Source: 66-474 sp039923855 (GTDB lineage Bacteria > Pseudomonadota > Gammaproteobacteria > Xanthomonadales > Rhodanobacteraceae). From it: a stretch of DNA of 64,000 bases. The stretch covers positions 1 through 64,000 of the forward strand of contig JBDTBW010000007.1 of NCBI GenBank assembly GCA_039923855.1, written 5' to 3'. Positions 39,824 to 48,499 of the stretch are shown piece by piece (the stretch's first letter is position 1; each line of letters begins with the position of its first letter). Both the position numbers and the translations under genes were made by a program. Under the pieces are notes generated by a model that was given only the letters and a program-made list of their open reading frames with translations, was not told where the DNA came from and did not search any database.

Positions 39824-42589
39824 ATGTCCCGCATCCGAATTCTGTTACCCGCCGCGTTCGCCGCGGTCGCGCTTACCTTTGCCACGCTCGCCAGCGCGCA
39901 GAGCGCCGATCCGCCCAATCGCGTCGCGCGTTTGGCATCCCTGTCGGGCGATGTGGAATTCGCGCCTGCGGGCGAAAGCAGCTTCGGCAGTGCCGACGTC
40001 AACCGTCCGCTGATCACCGGCGATCGCCTGCTGACCGGCAGCGACGGCCGCGCCGCGCTAGAACTGGGCGACGCCGCGTTGCGCATCAACAACAACAGCG
40101 CGTTCAATTTTCTCGAACTCAACGACACCACCGCGCAGGTCGAACTCTCGCAAGGCGCGGTAAATCTCAAGCTGCGCCGTTTGCAGAACGGCCAGACCTA
40201 CGAGATCGACACGCCGACCGCGGCGTTCGTCGCCAACGAACCTGGCACCTACCGGGTGGATGTGGATCCCAGCGGCAATGGCGCGATGGTCACGGTGTTC
40301 GAGGGCACCGGCACGGTCTATGGCGAGAACGGCGCCAGCCGGCCGGTGGCCGCCGGGCAGTCTTACCGGTTCGACGATCCCACGCTCGCCAACGTGACGG
40401 TCAACGGCCTGCCAGCGCCGGATAATTTCGATCGTTTCGCTTCGGCGCGCGATTCGCGTTACACGAATTCTGTTTCGCGCCGCTACGTATCCCCCGATGT
40501 GATCGGCTACGACGATCTCGATCAATATGGCGATTGGCAACCCAACACCGACTACGGCGAAGTCTGGTATCCAAATCAGGTCGCGTCCGATTGGGCGCCG
40601 TATCGCGACGGTCACTGGGCATGGATCGATCCATACGGCTGGACCTGGGTCGACAACGAGCCCTGGGGGTTCGCGCCGTTCCACTACGGTCGCTGGGCCT
40701 ATGTCAGCAATCGCTGGGGCTGGGTGCCGGGGCCGCCGGTGGAACGCGCGGTCTATGCGCCGGCGCTGGTCGCCTTCATCGGCGGCTCGGGCCTGTCGCT
40801 GTCGCTCAATATCGGCGGCGGGGGCTACGACAATGGTTATGGCAACGGTTATGACAATGGTTACGGTTACAACAATGGTTACGGCAACGGCTATGGCGGC
40901 GGCCCGGTCGGCTGGTTCCCGCTCGGACCGCGCGATATTTATGTGCCACCGTATCGCGCCAGCCGTGGCTATTTCGACAACATCAACATCACCAACATCC
41001 GCACCGTCTACGTCAACAAGACGGTGATCAACAACTACTACAACGGCTATGCGGCCAATCGCCCGTACGCGGGCGCCCGTTATGCCTATCGCAATAATCC
41101 GCGCGCGTTCACCGTAGTGCCGCGCAACGTGTTCGCGGGCGCCCGTCCGGTCGCGCCTGCGGTGCTGCGCAACATCAAGCCGGCGATGCTGGCGAAAGCG
41201 ACAGTCGGGCCGCCGCGCATCGCGCCGACCAACGCGAGTCTCGGCATCCGCCGGCCCGCGCATCCGATAGCCACGCCGGTGGCCAAGGCGTTCGATCGCA
41301 CGGTGATCGCGCGTCACGCGCCGCCACCGCCACCGGTGCCGTTCGCCGCGCGTGAAAAGCTGATCGCCAAGCAACGCGGCGCGCCGCTGCCGGTTGCGCA
41401 ACTGCGCGAAATGCGTCAGGCGCGCGCCAAGGCGCAGCCGCAACCGCAGCGCGTCCGTGTGGTCGCCGCCGCGCGCAAGCCAGGCGCCGCGCCGTTGCCG
41501 CCAATGAGGCCGGTCGCGCAAGCGCCGCGGAGCTTGTCGAATCATGGGTTGCCCAATCCGGCGCATGCCGCGACAGCGATCCGTCCGATCGAGGCGCCGC
41601 TCAATCCGAGCAGGCCTGATGCGACATCGCGCCCCGCTCCGATGCGCCCGGGCGAACTGCCGTCGGCGCGCTTCGCGCATCCGCAGCGCAATGGCAATCT
41701 GCCGCAAGCGCCGGCGATACGTCCCGACAATCCGGCCGCTTCTGCCGCAGCGGAACGCGGCAAGCAGAGAATCACGCCGATACGTGCGGCGAATCCGCAG
41801 ACCGTCTCGCCACGGGCGGCGCCATCGAACCGCGAAAACGGTTTCGTACATGCGCCGAACGCCGGGCCACACGCCGGGCCGCAAGCTGCCCCACAAGCGA
41901 ATGCGAATGCAAATGCAAATGTGCAGCAACGCGCCGACCACGCCCGCGCGCAACAGCAGCAGGCAGCGCAAGCGCAATCGAAGGCCGCGGCAGATCAGCG
42001 TGCAGCACAGATGCAAAGCCGCCAAGCGCAGCAACGCGCGGATCAGGCCCACGCCCAACAGCAGCAGGCATCGCAGGCGCAGTCGAAGGCCAACGCCGCG
42101 CAGCGGGTGGCACAGCAGCACGATGCTCAGGCGCGGGCGGCGCAGCAGCAGGCGCAGCAGCACAACGCACAGGCGCAGGCGGCGCAGCAACGCGCCGATC
42201 AGGCGCGTCAGCAACAGCAAAACGCTGACCGGGAGCAACGCGCCATGCAGGCTCGTCAGCAGCAACAGCAAGCCCAGCAACGGGCCGATCAAGCCCGTCA
42301 GGAACAGCAACGCGCAAGCCAGCAGCAGGCGCAACAACGCGCGATGCAACAGCAGGCGCAACAACGGGCCGCGCAAGAGCAACAACGTGCGGCAGCGGCG
42401 CAGCAGCAGGCGCAGATGCGCGACATGCAGGCGCAGCAGGCTCAGCAACGTGCCGCGCAGGAGCAGCAGCGCGCCGCGCAGATGCAACACGCGCCACCGC
42501 AAGCCGCGCCGCAATCGCAACCGCAACCGCGTCCTCCCGCGAGGAAGCACAAGGACGAGCAACAGCAAAATGGCGGGAATCGCCGATGA
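39824..42589 (+). CDS. Exported FecR/DUF6600-domain protein with long Gln/Ala-rich C-terminus
   Basis: About 921 residues from the ATG at 39824 (MSRIRILLPAAFAAVALTFA), which gives a signal peptide ending ASAQS. A FecR-like domain follows (about 35-140, RAALELGDAALRINNNSAFNF). A Trp-rich block (DWAPYRDGHWAWIDPYGWTW, GRWAYVSNRWGWVPGP) is typical of DUF6600 surface proteins. A Tyr/Asn/Gly repeat (about 325-360) and a Pro/Ala region follow, and the last 230 residues are almost only Gln, Ala and Arg in coiled-coil-like units (RADQA, QQRAAQEQ). No sigma factor or TonB receptor is adjacent, so classical FecR signalling is unlikely. An envelope-associated role is inferred. Confidence 0.88.
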   Translation: MSRIRILLPAAFAAVALTFATLASAQSADPPNRVARLASLSGDVEFAPAGESSFGSADVNRPLITGDRLLTGSDGRAALELGDAALRINNNSAFNFLELNDTTAQVELSQGAVNLKLRRLQNGQTYEIDTPTAAFVANEPGTYRVDVDPSGNGAMVTVFEGTGTVYGENGASRPVAAGQSYRFDDPTLANVTVNGLPAPDNFDRFASARDSRYTNSVSRRYVSPDVIGYDDLDQYGDWQPNTDYGEVWYPNQVASDWAPYRDGHWAWIDPYGWTWVDNEPWGFAPFHYGRWAYVSNRWGWVPGPPVERAVYAPALVAFIGGSGLSLSLNIGGGGYDNGYGNGYDNGYGYNNGYGNGYGGGPVGWFPLGPRDIYVPPYRASRGYFDNINITNIRTVYVNKTVINNYYNGYAANRPYAGARYAYRNNPRAFTVVPRNVFAGARPVAPAVLRNIKPAMLAKATVGPPRIAPTNASLGIRRPAHPIATPVAKAFDRTVIARHAPPPPPVPFAAREKLIAKQRGAPLPVAQLREMRQARAKAQPQPQRVRVVAAARKPGAAPLPPMRPVAQAPRSLSNHGLPNPAHAATAIRPIEAPLNPSRPDATSRPAPMRPGELPSARFAHPQRNGNLPQAPAIRPDNPAASAAAERGKQRITPIRAANPQTVSPRAAPSNRENGFVHAPNAGPHAGPQAAPQANANANANVQQRADHARAQQQQAAQAQSKAAADQRAAQMQSRQAQQRADQAHAQQQQASQAQSKANAAQRVAQQHDAQARAAQQQAQQHNAQAQAAQQRADQARQQQQNADREQRAMQARQQQQQAQQRADQARQEQQRASQQQAQQRAMQQQAQQRAAQEQQRAAAAQQQAQMRDMQAQQAQQRAAQEQQRAAQMQHAPPQAAPQSQPQPRPPARKHKDEQQQNGGNRR

Positions 42590-42630
42590 TGTACCGCTGA
42601 GGTTGCGCTTTCGGTAACGAGCATAGAAAA

Positions 42631-42668
42631 CCTCGCGATGCCAACCGGCGTCGCGGGGCTTTGCGTTA
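42631..42668 (+). terminator. Rho-independent terminator after the FecR/DUF6600 gene
   Basis: A 12-pair stem (CCTCGCGATGCC/GGCGTCGCGGGG, with G-T pairs) with loop AACC is followed by CTTTGCGTT, 41 bases after the stop codon and just before thiS. Confidence 0.7.
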
Positions 42669-42678
42669 AACTGTCCCG

Positions 42679-42873
42679 ATGCACATCATCTTGAACGGTA
42701 CGCCGCGCGAATGCGCCATCGGCATCACCATCGCTGCCTTGCTTGAGGAGGCCGGCAACCGCCGCGTCGCGGTCGAAGTCAACCGCGAAATCGTGCCGCG
42801 CAGTCTGCACGTCGAATACGCGTTGAACGAAGGCGATCGCGTGGAAATCGTGCAGGCTATTGGGGGCGGCTGA
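42679..42873 (+). CDS. thiS: Sulfur carrier protein ThiS
   Basis: 64 residues of the ubiquitin-like fold: MHIILNGTPRECAIGITIAALLEE and VEVNREIVPRSLH, ending VEIVQAIGGG. The C-terminal Gly-Gly is adenylated and thiocarboxylated to donate sulfur for the thiazole ring of thiamine. The stop overlaps the thiG start (TGATG). A TAAACT hexamer at 42666-42671 ends seven bases before the ATG, so the transcript is probably leaderless. No TPP riboswitch is visible. Confidence 0.95.
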   Translation: MHIILNGTPRECAIGITIAALLEEAGNRRVAVEVNREIVPRSLHVEYALNEGDRVEIVQAIGGG

Positions 42874-43688
42874 TGAACGCCCTTCCGAAATCCGAAACGC
42901 TTTTGAATAACGACGACCCGCTCGTCATCGCCGGTCGAGCCTACCATTCGCGGCTGCTGACCGGCACCGGCAAATACAAGGACATGGATGAGACGCGCCG
43001 CGCGACGGAGGCCGCGGACGCACAGATCGTCACCGTCGCGATCCGCCGCAGCAATATCGGCCAGCACGCCGATCAACCGAACCTGCTGGATGTGCTGTCA
43101 CCCGATCGTTACACCATCCTGCCCAACACCGCCGGCTGCTACACGGCGGAAGATGCGCTGCGCACCTGCCGGCTTGCGCGCGAATTGCTCGGCGGCCATG
43201 CGTTGGTCAAGCTCGAAGTACTGGGCGATCAGAAAACATTGTTTCCCGACGTGGTGCAAACGCTCGCGGTAGCGGAAAAACTGGTGGCGGAGGATTTCCA
43301 GGTGATGGTCTACACCAGCGACGATCCGATCCTCGCCAAACGCCTGGAGGAAATCGGCTGCGTCGCGGTGATGCCGCTGGCCGCGCCGATTGGCTCCGGC
43401 TTGGGCATCCAGAACCGCTACAACCTGATGGAGATCGTCGAAAACGCGCGCGTGCCGGTGATCGTGGATGCCGGCGTGGGCACCGCGTCCGATGCCGCGA
43501 TCGCGATGGAACTGGGTTGCGACGGCGTGCTGATGAACACCGCGATCGCCGGCGCGAAAGATCCGGTCATGATGGCCCACGCGATGAAACTCGCGGTCGA
43601 GGCCGGACGCGCGGCCTTCCGCGCCGGACGCATTCCGCGCAAGCGGTATGCGTCGGCGTCGAGTCCGCTCGATGGCACGATCACTTAA
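42873..43688 (+). CDS. thiG: Thiazole synthase ThiG
   Basis: 271 residues. The TIM barrel includes RLLTGTGKYKD, TVAIRR, LPNTAGCYTAEDAL, Schiff-base Lys in ALVKLEVLGD, MPLAAPIGSGLGI and VIVDAGVGTASDA. It condenses 1-deoxyxylulose phosphate, dehydroglycine and ThiS-thiocarboxylate to the thiamine thiazole. The start shares one base with the thiS stop. Its own stop codon is the first part of the left arm of a family B element. Confidence 0.97.
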   Translation: MNALPKSETLLNNDDPLVIAGRAYHSRLLTGTGKYKDMDETRRATEAADAQIVTVAIRRSNIGQHADQPNLLDVLSPDRYTILPNTAGCYTAEDALRTCRLARELLGGHALVKLEVLGDQKTLFPDVVQTLAVAEKLVAEDFQVMVYTSDDPILAKRLEEIGCVAVMPLAAPIGSGLGIQNRYNLMEIVENARVPVIVDAGVGTASDAAIAMELGCDGVLMNTAIAGAKDPVMMAHAMKLAVEAGRAAFRAGRIPRKRYASASSPLDGTIT

Positions 43689-43902
43689 AGAACCTTTGCA
43701 TAAGCTGCTGCGCTGGGCATCTCGCGCGTCGGCGAGCTGGTGCTCGACCGGCCCGGTACATGGATGTACCGCTTTGCGGGCCGAGGAAATCCTCATGTAC
43801 TGGCGTGTACACTCCGGTTTCTGCGCTCCGGCGGCGCGCAACCTCGGATCAAGTCCGGGGCAGGCTCTGCTCATCCTCGCGACGCTTCTTCAAAGGTTCT
43901 TT
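43687..43902 (+). repeat. Structured intergenic element, family B copy 1
   Basis: Perfect 12-base terminal arms AAAGAACCTTTG (43687-43698) and CAAAGGTTCTTT (43891-43902) bound the element. Internal hairpins are CGGCCC/GGGCCG around GGTACA-TGGA-TGTACC (43755-43770), GAGGAAATCCTC, TGTAC-N6-GTACA (43796-43811) and a CGGATCAAGTCCGG dyad. It exactly fills the thiG-trmB gap, from the thiG stop to two bases before the trmB ATG. It has no convincing coding potential. Confidence 0.8.
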
Positions 43903-43904
43903 GG

Positions 43905-44612
43905 ATGCGCTCCGAAAGCGAAGACCTTGGTTTACCGAAACACCCGCGCCGCATCCGCAGCTTTGTCTTGCGCGAAGGCCGCATCACCCCGGCGCAGCAG
44001 CGTGCGTTCGAGCAACACTGGCAACGGTACGGTTTGGACGTCAGGGGCGTGCCGCGAGACTTCGATGAAACCTTTGGCAGGCGCGCGCCGCGCGTGCTGG
44101 AAATCGGTTTCGGCAACGGCGAGGCTCTGGCATCGGCCAGCGAACATGATCTCGCGCGCGATTATCTGGGCATCGAGGTGCACCGGCCTGGCGTCGGCCG
44201 GCTGATGAATGCGCTGGCTGCGCGTGATGCGCGCAACGTGCGGATATGGTGCCAAGATGCGGTCGAGGTTCTCGAAAACGAAATTCCGGAAAGCGCGCTC
44301 GACGAAGTGCGCATCTGGTTCCCGGATCCGTGGCACAAGAAGCGCCATCACAAGCGGCGGCTGATTCAGTCCACGTTCGTCCAGTTGCTGGCCTCACGTG
44401 TCAAACTCGGTGGCCTCTTGCATTTGGCGACCGACTGGGCCGACTATGCGGAGCAGATGCGTGAGGTGCTGGGCGCCAGCCCGGCATGGCGCAATCGCGA
44501 AGGGGACAATGGTTATGCGCAACGGCCGTCATGGCGCATCGAAACGCGCTTCGAGCAGCGCGGGCTGCGTCTCGGTCATGGCGTTTGGGATATTTTGTAC
44601 GACCGCGGCTAG
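43905..44612 (+). CDS. trmB: tRNA (guanine-N7-)-methyltransferase
   Basis: About 235 residues from the ATG at 43905 (MRSESEDLGLPKHPRRIRSF); the frame extending upstream is the family B repeat and is rejected. SAM motif VLEIGFGNGEAL, substrate signature VRIWFPDPWHKKRHHKRRLIQ and C-terminal WRIETRFEQRGLRLGHGVWD match TrmB. It methylates G46 of tRNA variable loops. It lies two bases after the right arm of the repeat, which leaves no room for a usual ribosome site except TTTGG, so translation may depend on the repeat structure. Confidence 0.95.
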   Translation: MRSESEDLGLPKHPRRIRSFVLREGRITPAQQRAFEQHWQRYGLDVRGVPRDFDETFGRRAPRVLEIGFGNGEALASASEHDLARDYLGIEVHRPGVGRLMNALAARDARNVRIWCQDAVEVLENEIPESALDEVRIWFPDPWHKKRHHKRRLIQSTFVQLLASRVKLGGLLHLATDWADYAEQMREVLGASPAWRNREGDNGYAQRPSWRIETRFEQRGLRLGHGVWDILYDRG

Positions 44613-44672
44613 GGGAATCCCCGCGCAATTCCCTTCCTTCCGATGAACTGACGACCCCGACCGACCGCACCG

Positions 44673-46526
44673 ATGGAGCTGACCCTCACCCCCGACATGA
44701 TCCTGGTGCTCGGGCTGGTCTGCTTCACCATCGCGATGCTGGTGCTGGAATGGATCCGCGCGGACGTGCTGGCGGTGCTGATCGTGGTGGTGATCGGCGT
44801 CACCGGGTTGCTGCCGTTCGATCAATTGTTCGAAGGCTTCGCCGGCAACGCGGTGATCTCGCTAATCGCGGTGATGATCATGGGCGCGGGACTGGACCGC
44901 ACCGGCGTGTTGAACAAGGCCGCGTCCTTGATCCTGCGTGTGGCCGGCGGCATCGAATCGCGCCTCTCGCTGGCAATCAACGCGATGGTCGGCGGCTTGT
45001 CGTCGGTGATCCAGAGTCAGGCTCTTTCCGCGCTGTTCCTGCCGGTGGCGAGCCGCGTGTCCGCGCGCACCGGCGTGCCATTGCGGCGGATGTTGCTGCC
45101 GATGGCTTTCATGATCCTGGCCGGCACCAACATGACGTTGATTTCCAACTCGCCGCTGATCCTGCTCAACGATCTGATCGCCAGCGCCGACAGGAATCTG
45201 CCGCCGGGTGCGCAAACCATCGAGCCGTTCGGCCTGTTCGCGGTGACGCCGGTCGGCATCGTGTTGTTGCTGGCCGGCCTCGCATTCTTTGCATTGTTCA
45301 CCCGCAAGTTGTTGCCGGAAACCGCAGAAGAAAAACCCAAGGTCACGCCCGGCCGGACCGAAAGCTACTTCGCCGAAACCTACGGCATCGAAGGCGAGGC
45401 GATCGAACTGACCGTGACCGCGGAAAGCGCGCTGGTCGGCATGAGCGTGGGCGAAGCGGAGTTGATGTCGGGTGCGCCGCCGATCCTGGCGATCAAGAAC
45501 GGCAATGAGTCGCGCCTGGCTCCGCCCGCCGATCAACTGATATGGGTCGGCACGGTGCTCGGCGTGCTGGGGCCGCGCGCGGAGGTCAACGAATTCGCGC
45601 AGAACCAGCAGTGCCGCGTGTCGGGGCGATTGCGCGCGCTGGCGGACATGTTCAACCCCACCCGCGCGGGCATTTCCGAAGCGGTGGTTCCGCCTTCGTC
45701 GCGCTTCGTCAAACAGCAGCTCGGCGAACTGCGCCTGCGCAAGCGCTACGGCATTTCGGTGCTGGCAGTCAATCGCGGCGATCGGGTGTTCCGCGGCGAG
45801 GATGTGCGCAAAGTCGATCTGCGCGCCGGTGATACATTGGTGCTGCACAGCTACTGGCGCGATCTCGCGTTGGCCGCGGAAGACCGGGATCTGGTGCCGG
45901 TCACCGACATTCCCAGCGAGGAACAGCGCCCCGGCAAGATCTGGAACGCGCTGATCTTCTTCGCGCTGGCGATGATTCTCGCTTTGTTCGCCGGCATGCG
46001 ATTGTCGGTAGCGATGATGGCCGGCGCGGTAGGCATGTTGCTGACCGGCGTGCTCAACATGGACGAGGCGTACGGCGCGATCAACTGGAAGACGATCTTC
46101 ATCACCGCGTGTTTGATTCCGCTGGGCTGGACGATGGATTCAACCGGCACCGCGGCGTGGCTGGCGCAGGAATTCCTGAATCACACCGGCGGTCTGCCGC
46201 AGTGGGTGCTGCAGGCCGGCGTCGCGATCATGGCGCTGGCGTTTTCGCAGGTGATGTCCAATGTCGGCGCGACGGTGATGATGGTGCCGATGGCGATCAA
46301 CATCGCGCTGGCGTCCGGCGGCAATCCCGCGCTGTACGCGCTGCTGGTGGCAATCTCGACCTCCAACACTTTCCTCATCCCGAGCGCGAGCCCGGTGCTG
46401 CTGATCGTGGCCGGCCCCGGCGGTTACCGCACCAGGGACTTCCTGCGCGTCGGCTTGCCGCTGACGATTGTGATGCTGGTGCTGAGCCTGATCGGCGTAA
46501 ATCTGTTGTTCAAGTTGCATGGATGA
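44673..46526 (+). CDS. SLC13/DASS-type permease with TrkA-C (RCK_C) domains
   Basis: 617 residues. Two sets of membrane helices (about 8-205 and 430-615) flank a cytosolic insert (about 215-425). The insert carries two TrkA-C-like domains (GVGMSVGEAELM-like, DLRAGDTLVLHSYWRDL). The SLC13 signature is seen in ILAGTNMTLISNSPLILLND and, in the second half, MSNVGATVMMVPMAINIALASG and TSNTFLIPSASPVLLIV. Such proteins import anions such as sulfate or dicarboxylates. The substrate is not determined. Confidence 0.9.
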   Translation: MELTLTPDMILVLGLVCFTIAMLVLEWIRADVLAVLIVVVIGVTGLLPFDQLFEGFAGNAVISLIAVMIMGAGLDRTGVLNKAASLILRVAGGIESRLSLAINAMVGGLSSVIQSQALSALFLPVASRVSARTGVPLRRMLLPMAFMILAGTNMTLISNSPLILLNDLIASADRNLPPGAQTIEPFGLFAVTPVGIVLLLAGLAFFALFTRKLLPETAEEKPKVTPGRTESYFAETYGIEGEAIELTVTAESALVGMSVGEAELMSGAPPILAIKNGNESRLAPPADQLIWVGTVLGVLGPRAEVNEFAQNQQCRVSGRLRALADMFNPTRAGISEAVVPPSSRFVKQQLGELRLRKRYGISVLAVNRGDRVFRGEDVRKVDLRAGDTLVLHSYWRDLALAAEDRDLVPVTDIPSEEQRPGKIWNALIFFALAMILALFAGMRLSVAMMAGAVGMLLTGVLNMDEAYGAINWKTIFITACLIPLGWTMDSTGTAAWLAQEFLNHTGGLPQWVLQAGVAIMALAFSQVMSNVGATVMMVPMAINIALASGGNPALYALLVAISTSNTFLIPSASPVLLIVAGPGGYRTRDFLRVGLPLTIVMLVLSLIGVNLLFKLHG

Positions 46527-46571
46527 TTTGGTTTCGCCCGCTTAGCGAGCAACCGTCATCCTATCTTCGTC

Positions 46572-46603
46572 ATTCCGGACGCCGCAAAGCGGCGATCCGG
46601 AAT
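46572..46603. terminator. Strong palindrome between convergent genes (family D-like)
   Basis: ATTCCGGA-CGCCGC-AAA-GCGGCG-A-TCCGGAAT forms a long stem in the 160-base gap between the convergent permease and Rieske genes. It could terminate both; it also shares CGTCATTCC and GGAATCCA ends with the GIY-YIG-flanking repeats. Confidence 0.6.
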
Positions 46604-46690
46604 CCATTTTGATCTTGCTCTTTCGCAAGATTGCCTTCTGCGTTAGATAAAGTTGTACTTATTCGCTTATCCCGAAATGAGCGGAAGCGA

Positions 46691-47032
46691 TCAAGCCCGG
46701 TACACCACCCCACCTTCGACGCGCAACGGCACCTCGGTCAGCGAATCGCCGCGGCAGGGGCCGCCGATGCACAGGCCGTTTTGTCCCAGCGCGAAGGTCG
46801 CGCCGTGCACCGCGCAGGTCAGCACGCCTCCCTTGCACAGGAACAGACCGGGCGCGTAATCCATCCGCCGGCCGGTGTGCGGGCAGACGTTGAACCATCC
46901 GCGCACCCGCGCTCCGTCGCGGGCAAGGATCAACCCGTCGCCCTCTGGTTCGGGCGGATCGAGGCCCAGCACACCATCGTCGGGAATGTCCTCGACGCGG
47001 CACAATGGAGTTGCGGGCGTGGTCATGTCCAT
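46691..47032 (-). CDS. Rieske-type [2Fe-2S] protein
   Basis: 113 residues from the ATG at 47032 (two residues fewer from 47026). The iron-sulfur ligands appear as C-P-H (FNVCPHTGRRMDYAPG) and C-x-x-H (LTCAVHGATFAL), the usual Rieske pair with a 15-20 residue spacer. A GPCRGDSLTEVPLRVEGGVVY end completes the fold. There is no signal peptide or oxygenase domain, so it is likely a soluble ferredoxin-like electron carrier or small nitrite-reductase-like subunit. Its partner is not adjacent. The upstream region is a family B repeat. Confidence 0.9.
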   Translation of the reverse strand: MDMTTPATPLCRVEDIPDDGVLGLDPPEPEGDGLILARDGARVRGWFNVCPHTGRRMDYAPGLFLCKGGVLTCAVHGATFALGQNGLCIGGPCRGDSLTEVPLRVEGGVVYRA

Positions 47033-47037
47033 GGACT

Positions 47038-47222
47038 GAGCGGCTTGCAAAACTACTGCACTCGACATCTCGCGCGCCTGCGGGATGGTGCTCGACCGGC
47101 CCGGTACAAGGATGTATCGCTTTGCGGGCCGAGGAAATCCTCATGTATTGACATATACACTCCGGTTCCTGCGCTCCGGCGGCGCGCAACCTGCCTTCGC
47201 TCGCTACGTTTTCAAGCCGCTC
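47038..47222 (+). repeat. Structured intergenic element, family B copy 2
   Basis: Terminal arms are GAGCGGCTTGCAAAAC (47038-47053) and GTTTTCAAGCCGCTC (47208-47222), complementary apart from one bulged base. Internal hairpins are GGTACA-AGGA-TGTATC (47103-47118) and TGTAT-N6-ATACA (47144-47159). Relative to copies 1 and 3 these keep pairing through compensatory or G-U changes. Confidence 0.8.
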
Positions 47223-47282
47223 ACTTGCAAGCGGCCCTTACCGGCACAAGATAGCAAACATTCCGCAATTCTTTCGATAATC

Positions 47283-47582
47283 ATGCGCATTGCATTTACC
47301 GCTCTGAATCCAAACTCCTTGCTGCCGCGCAATCCGCTGCTGCGTGCATTGCTGCTCGCTATCGGCGTGTTGATCCTGTTTGGATTGCTGGCGTTCGGCT
47401 TGATCGCCGGCCTCGCGCTGCTCGCGTTCGGGGCCGTCGCGTTGCTGATTCGAAGACTGCTACCCCGCAAGGATTCCCGTGTGGATGCTCGCGGCGTGGG
47501 CGCCGGTGGCGTGATCGAAGGCGAATTCCGCATTGTCGATTCGAATTCGCATACTTCGCCACCCCGCGCAAAAATCGGATAG
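47283..47582 (+). CDS. Small membrane protein of unknown function
   Basis: 99 residues from the ATG at 47283 (MRIAFTALNPNSLLPRN); the longer frame upstream is the family B repeat. Two hydrophobic stretches (about 20-42 and 44-58, rich in Leu/Ala/Gly/Ile) suggest a membrane hairpin. It is followed by a basic RRLLPRKDSR segment and a Gly/Ser tail (GVIEGEFRIVD). No family is recognised. It is 33 bases upstream of the Ada-like gene. Confidence 0.65.
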   Translation: MRIAFTALNPNSLLPRNPLLRALLLAIGVLILFGLLAFGLIAGLALLAFGAVALLIRRLLPRKDSRVDARGVGAGGVIEGEFRIVDSNSHTSPPRAKIG

Positions 47583-47614
47583 CGGTCGCGCAAAGCGCGA
47601 TCTAGCATCGACGC

Positions 47615-48499
47615 ATGGATACCAAAACCCGCTCCGCTCCCTCCCTTCCGCTCGAGCGCGCCCGCGCGATTCTCGACCGCGATGATGCGTCGCCGACGCT
47701 GACGCAACTCGCGAGCCAAGTCGGTCTCTCGGCCAGTCGTCTGCAACGCGCGTTCCGCGGCGCCTATGGCGTGTCGCCCGCGGAATACGTGCGCGCACGC
47801 CGCTTCGGCGATCTGAAACGCGCGCTGCGCGGAGGCGCGAACGTGAGCGACGCCGTCTACGACGCCGGTTTCGGCTCCGGCAGCCGCGTCTACGAAAATA
47901 CCGATCGCCTGCTCGGAATGCCACCCGCGCGCTACCGCGATGGCGGCGAAGGGGTTGCGATCCGCTACACCACGCTGGACACGCCCCTGGGCCGCGTGCT
48001 GGTAGCCGCGACCGCGCGCGGCTTGTGCGCGGTCAATGTGGGTGACGACGACAAGAGATTGCTCGAACACTTGCGCCACGAATTTCCACGCGCGCAACTC
48101 GCCCGCGTCGATGCCGGCCGCGACGAATGGTTGTCCGCGGTGATCGCGCGCATCGCGCGGCAACTGGGTTTGTCGCAGCGTGCCGCATCGAAACCGGACG
48201 AATCGAAATCCCATACGCTGCCGCCGCTGGATGTCGTCGCCACCGCTTTCCAGTGGCGCGTGTGGGACGCACTGACGCGTATTCCCGCCGGTGAAACGCG
48301 CAGCTACGGCGAGATCGCGACGGCAATCGGCGCGCCGCGCGCCGCGCGCGCGGTCGGCCACGCTTGCGGCGCCAACAAGCTGGCGCTGATCGTGCCCTGC
48401 CATCGCGTGGTGCGCGAGGATGGCAGCATTGGCGGCTGGCGCTGGGGCGCGGCGCGCAAACAAAAATTACTCGAGCACGAACGTCGAAGGAATCTCTGA
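47615..48499 (+). CDS. AraC-type HTH / O6-alkylguanine-DNA methyltransferase fusion (Ada-like)
   Basis: 294 residues. An AraC HTH (about 10-105: LTQLASQVGLSASRLQRAFRGAYGVSPAEYVRARR) is joined to a methyltransferase domain (about 115-290). That domain has the alkyl-acceptor Cys in IVPCHRVVRE, the recognition helix RAVGHACGANKLA and GETRSYGEIATAIGAPRAARAVG. Compared with Ada the N-terminal zinc/phosphotriester domain is missing, as in other truncated Ada-like repair proteins. It probably repairs O6-methylguanine; a regulatory role is uncertain. A TAGCAT -10-like box ends six bases before the ATG (leaderless). The last codons form the left arm of a family B element. Confidence 0.92.
   Translation: MDTKTRSAPSLPLERARAILDRDDASPTLTQLASQVGLSASRLQRAFRGAYGVSPAEYVRARRFGDLKRALRGGANVSDAVYDAGFGSGSRVYENTDRLLGMPPARYRDGGEGVAIRYTTLDTPLGRVLVAATARGLCAVNVGDDDKRLLEHLRHEFPRAQLARVDAGRDEWLSAVIARIARQLGLSQRAASKPDESKSHTLPPLDVVATAFQWRVWDALTRIPAGETRSYGEIATAIGAPRAARAVGHACGANKLALIVPCHRVVREDGSIGGWRWGAARKQKLLEHERRRNL

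Noticed and set aside
40058..42568. Long open frame (836 codons) on the minus strand
   Set aside because: It is antisense to the FecR/DUF6600 gene and arises from its GC-rich, repetitive codons; the product is an unnatural Arg/Leu-rich sequence.
42590..42678. TPP riboswitch before thiS
   Set aside because: No CTGAGA or other THI-box elements; the stem there is better explained as the terminator of the upstream gene.
43740..43904. N-terminal extension of trmB and similar short frames in other family B copies (47085, 48364)
   Set aside because: The shared peptide (such as TLRFLRSGGAQP) comes from translating the repeat; it is not part of TrmB and appears in front of unrelated genes.
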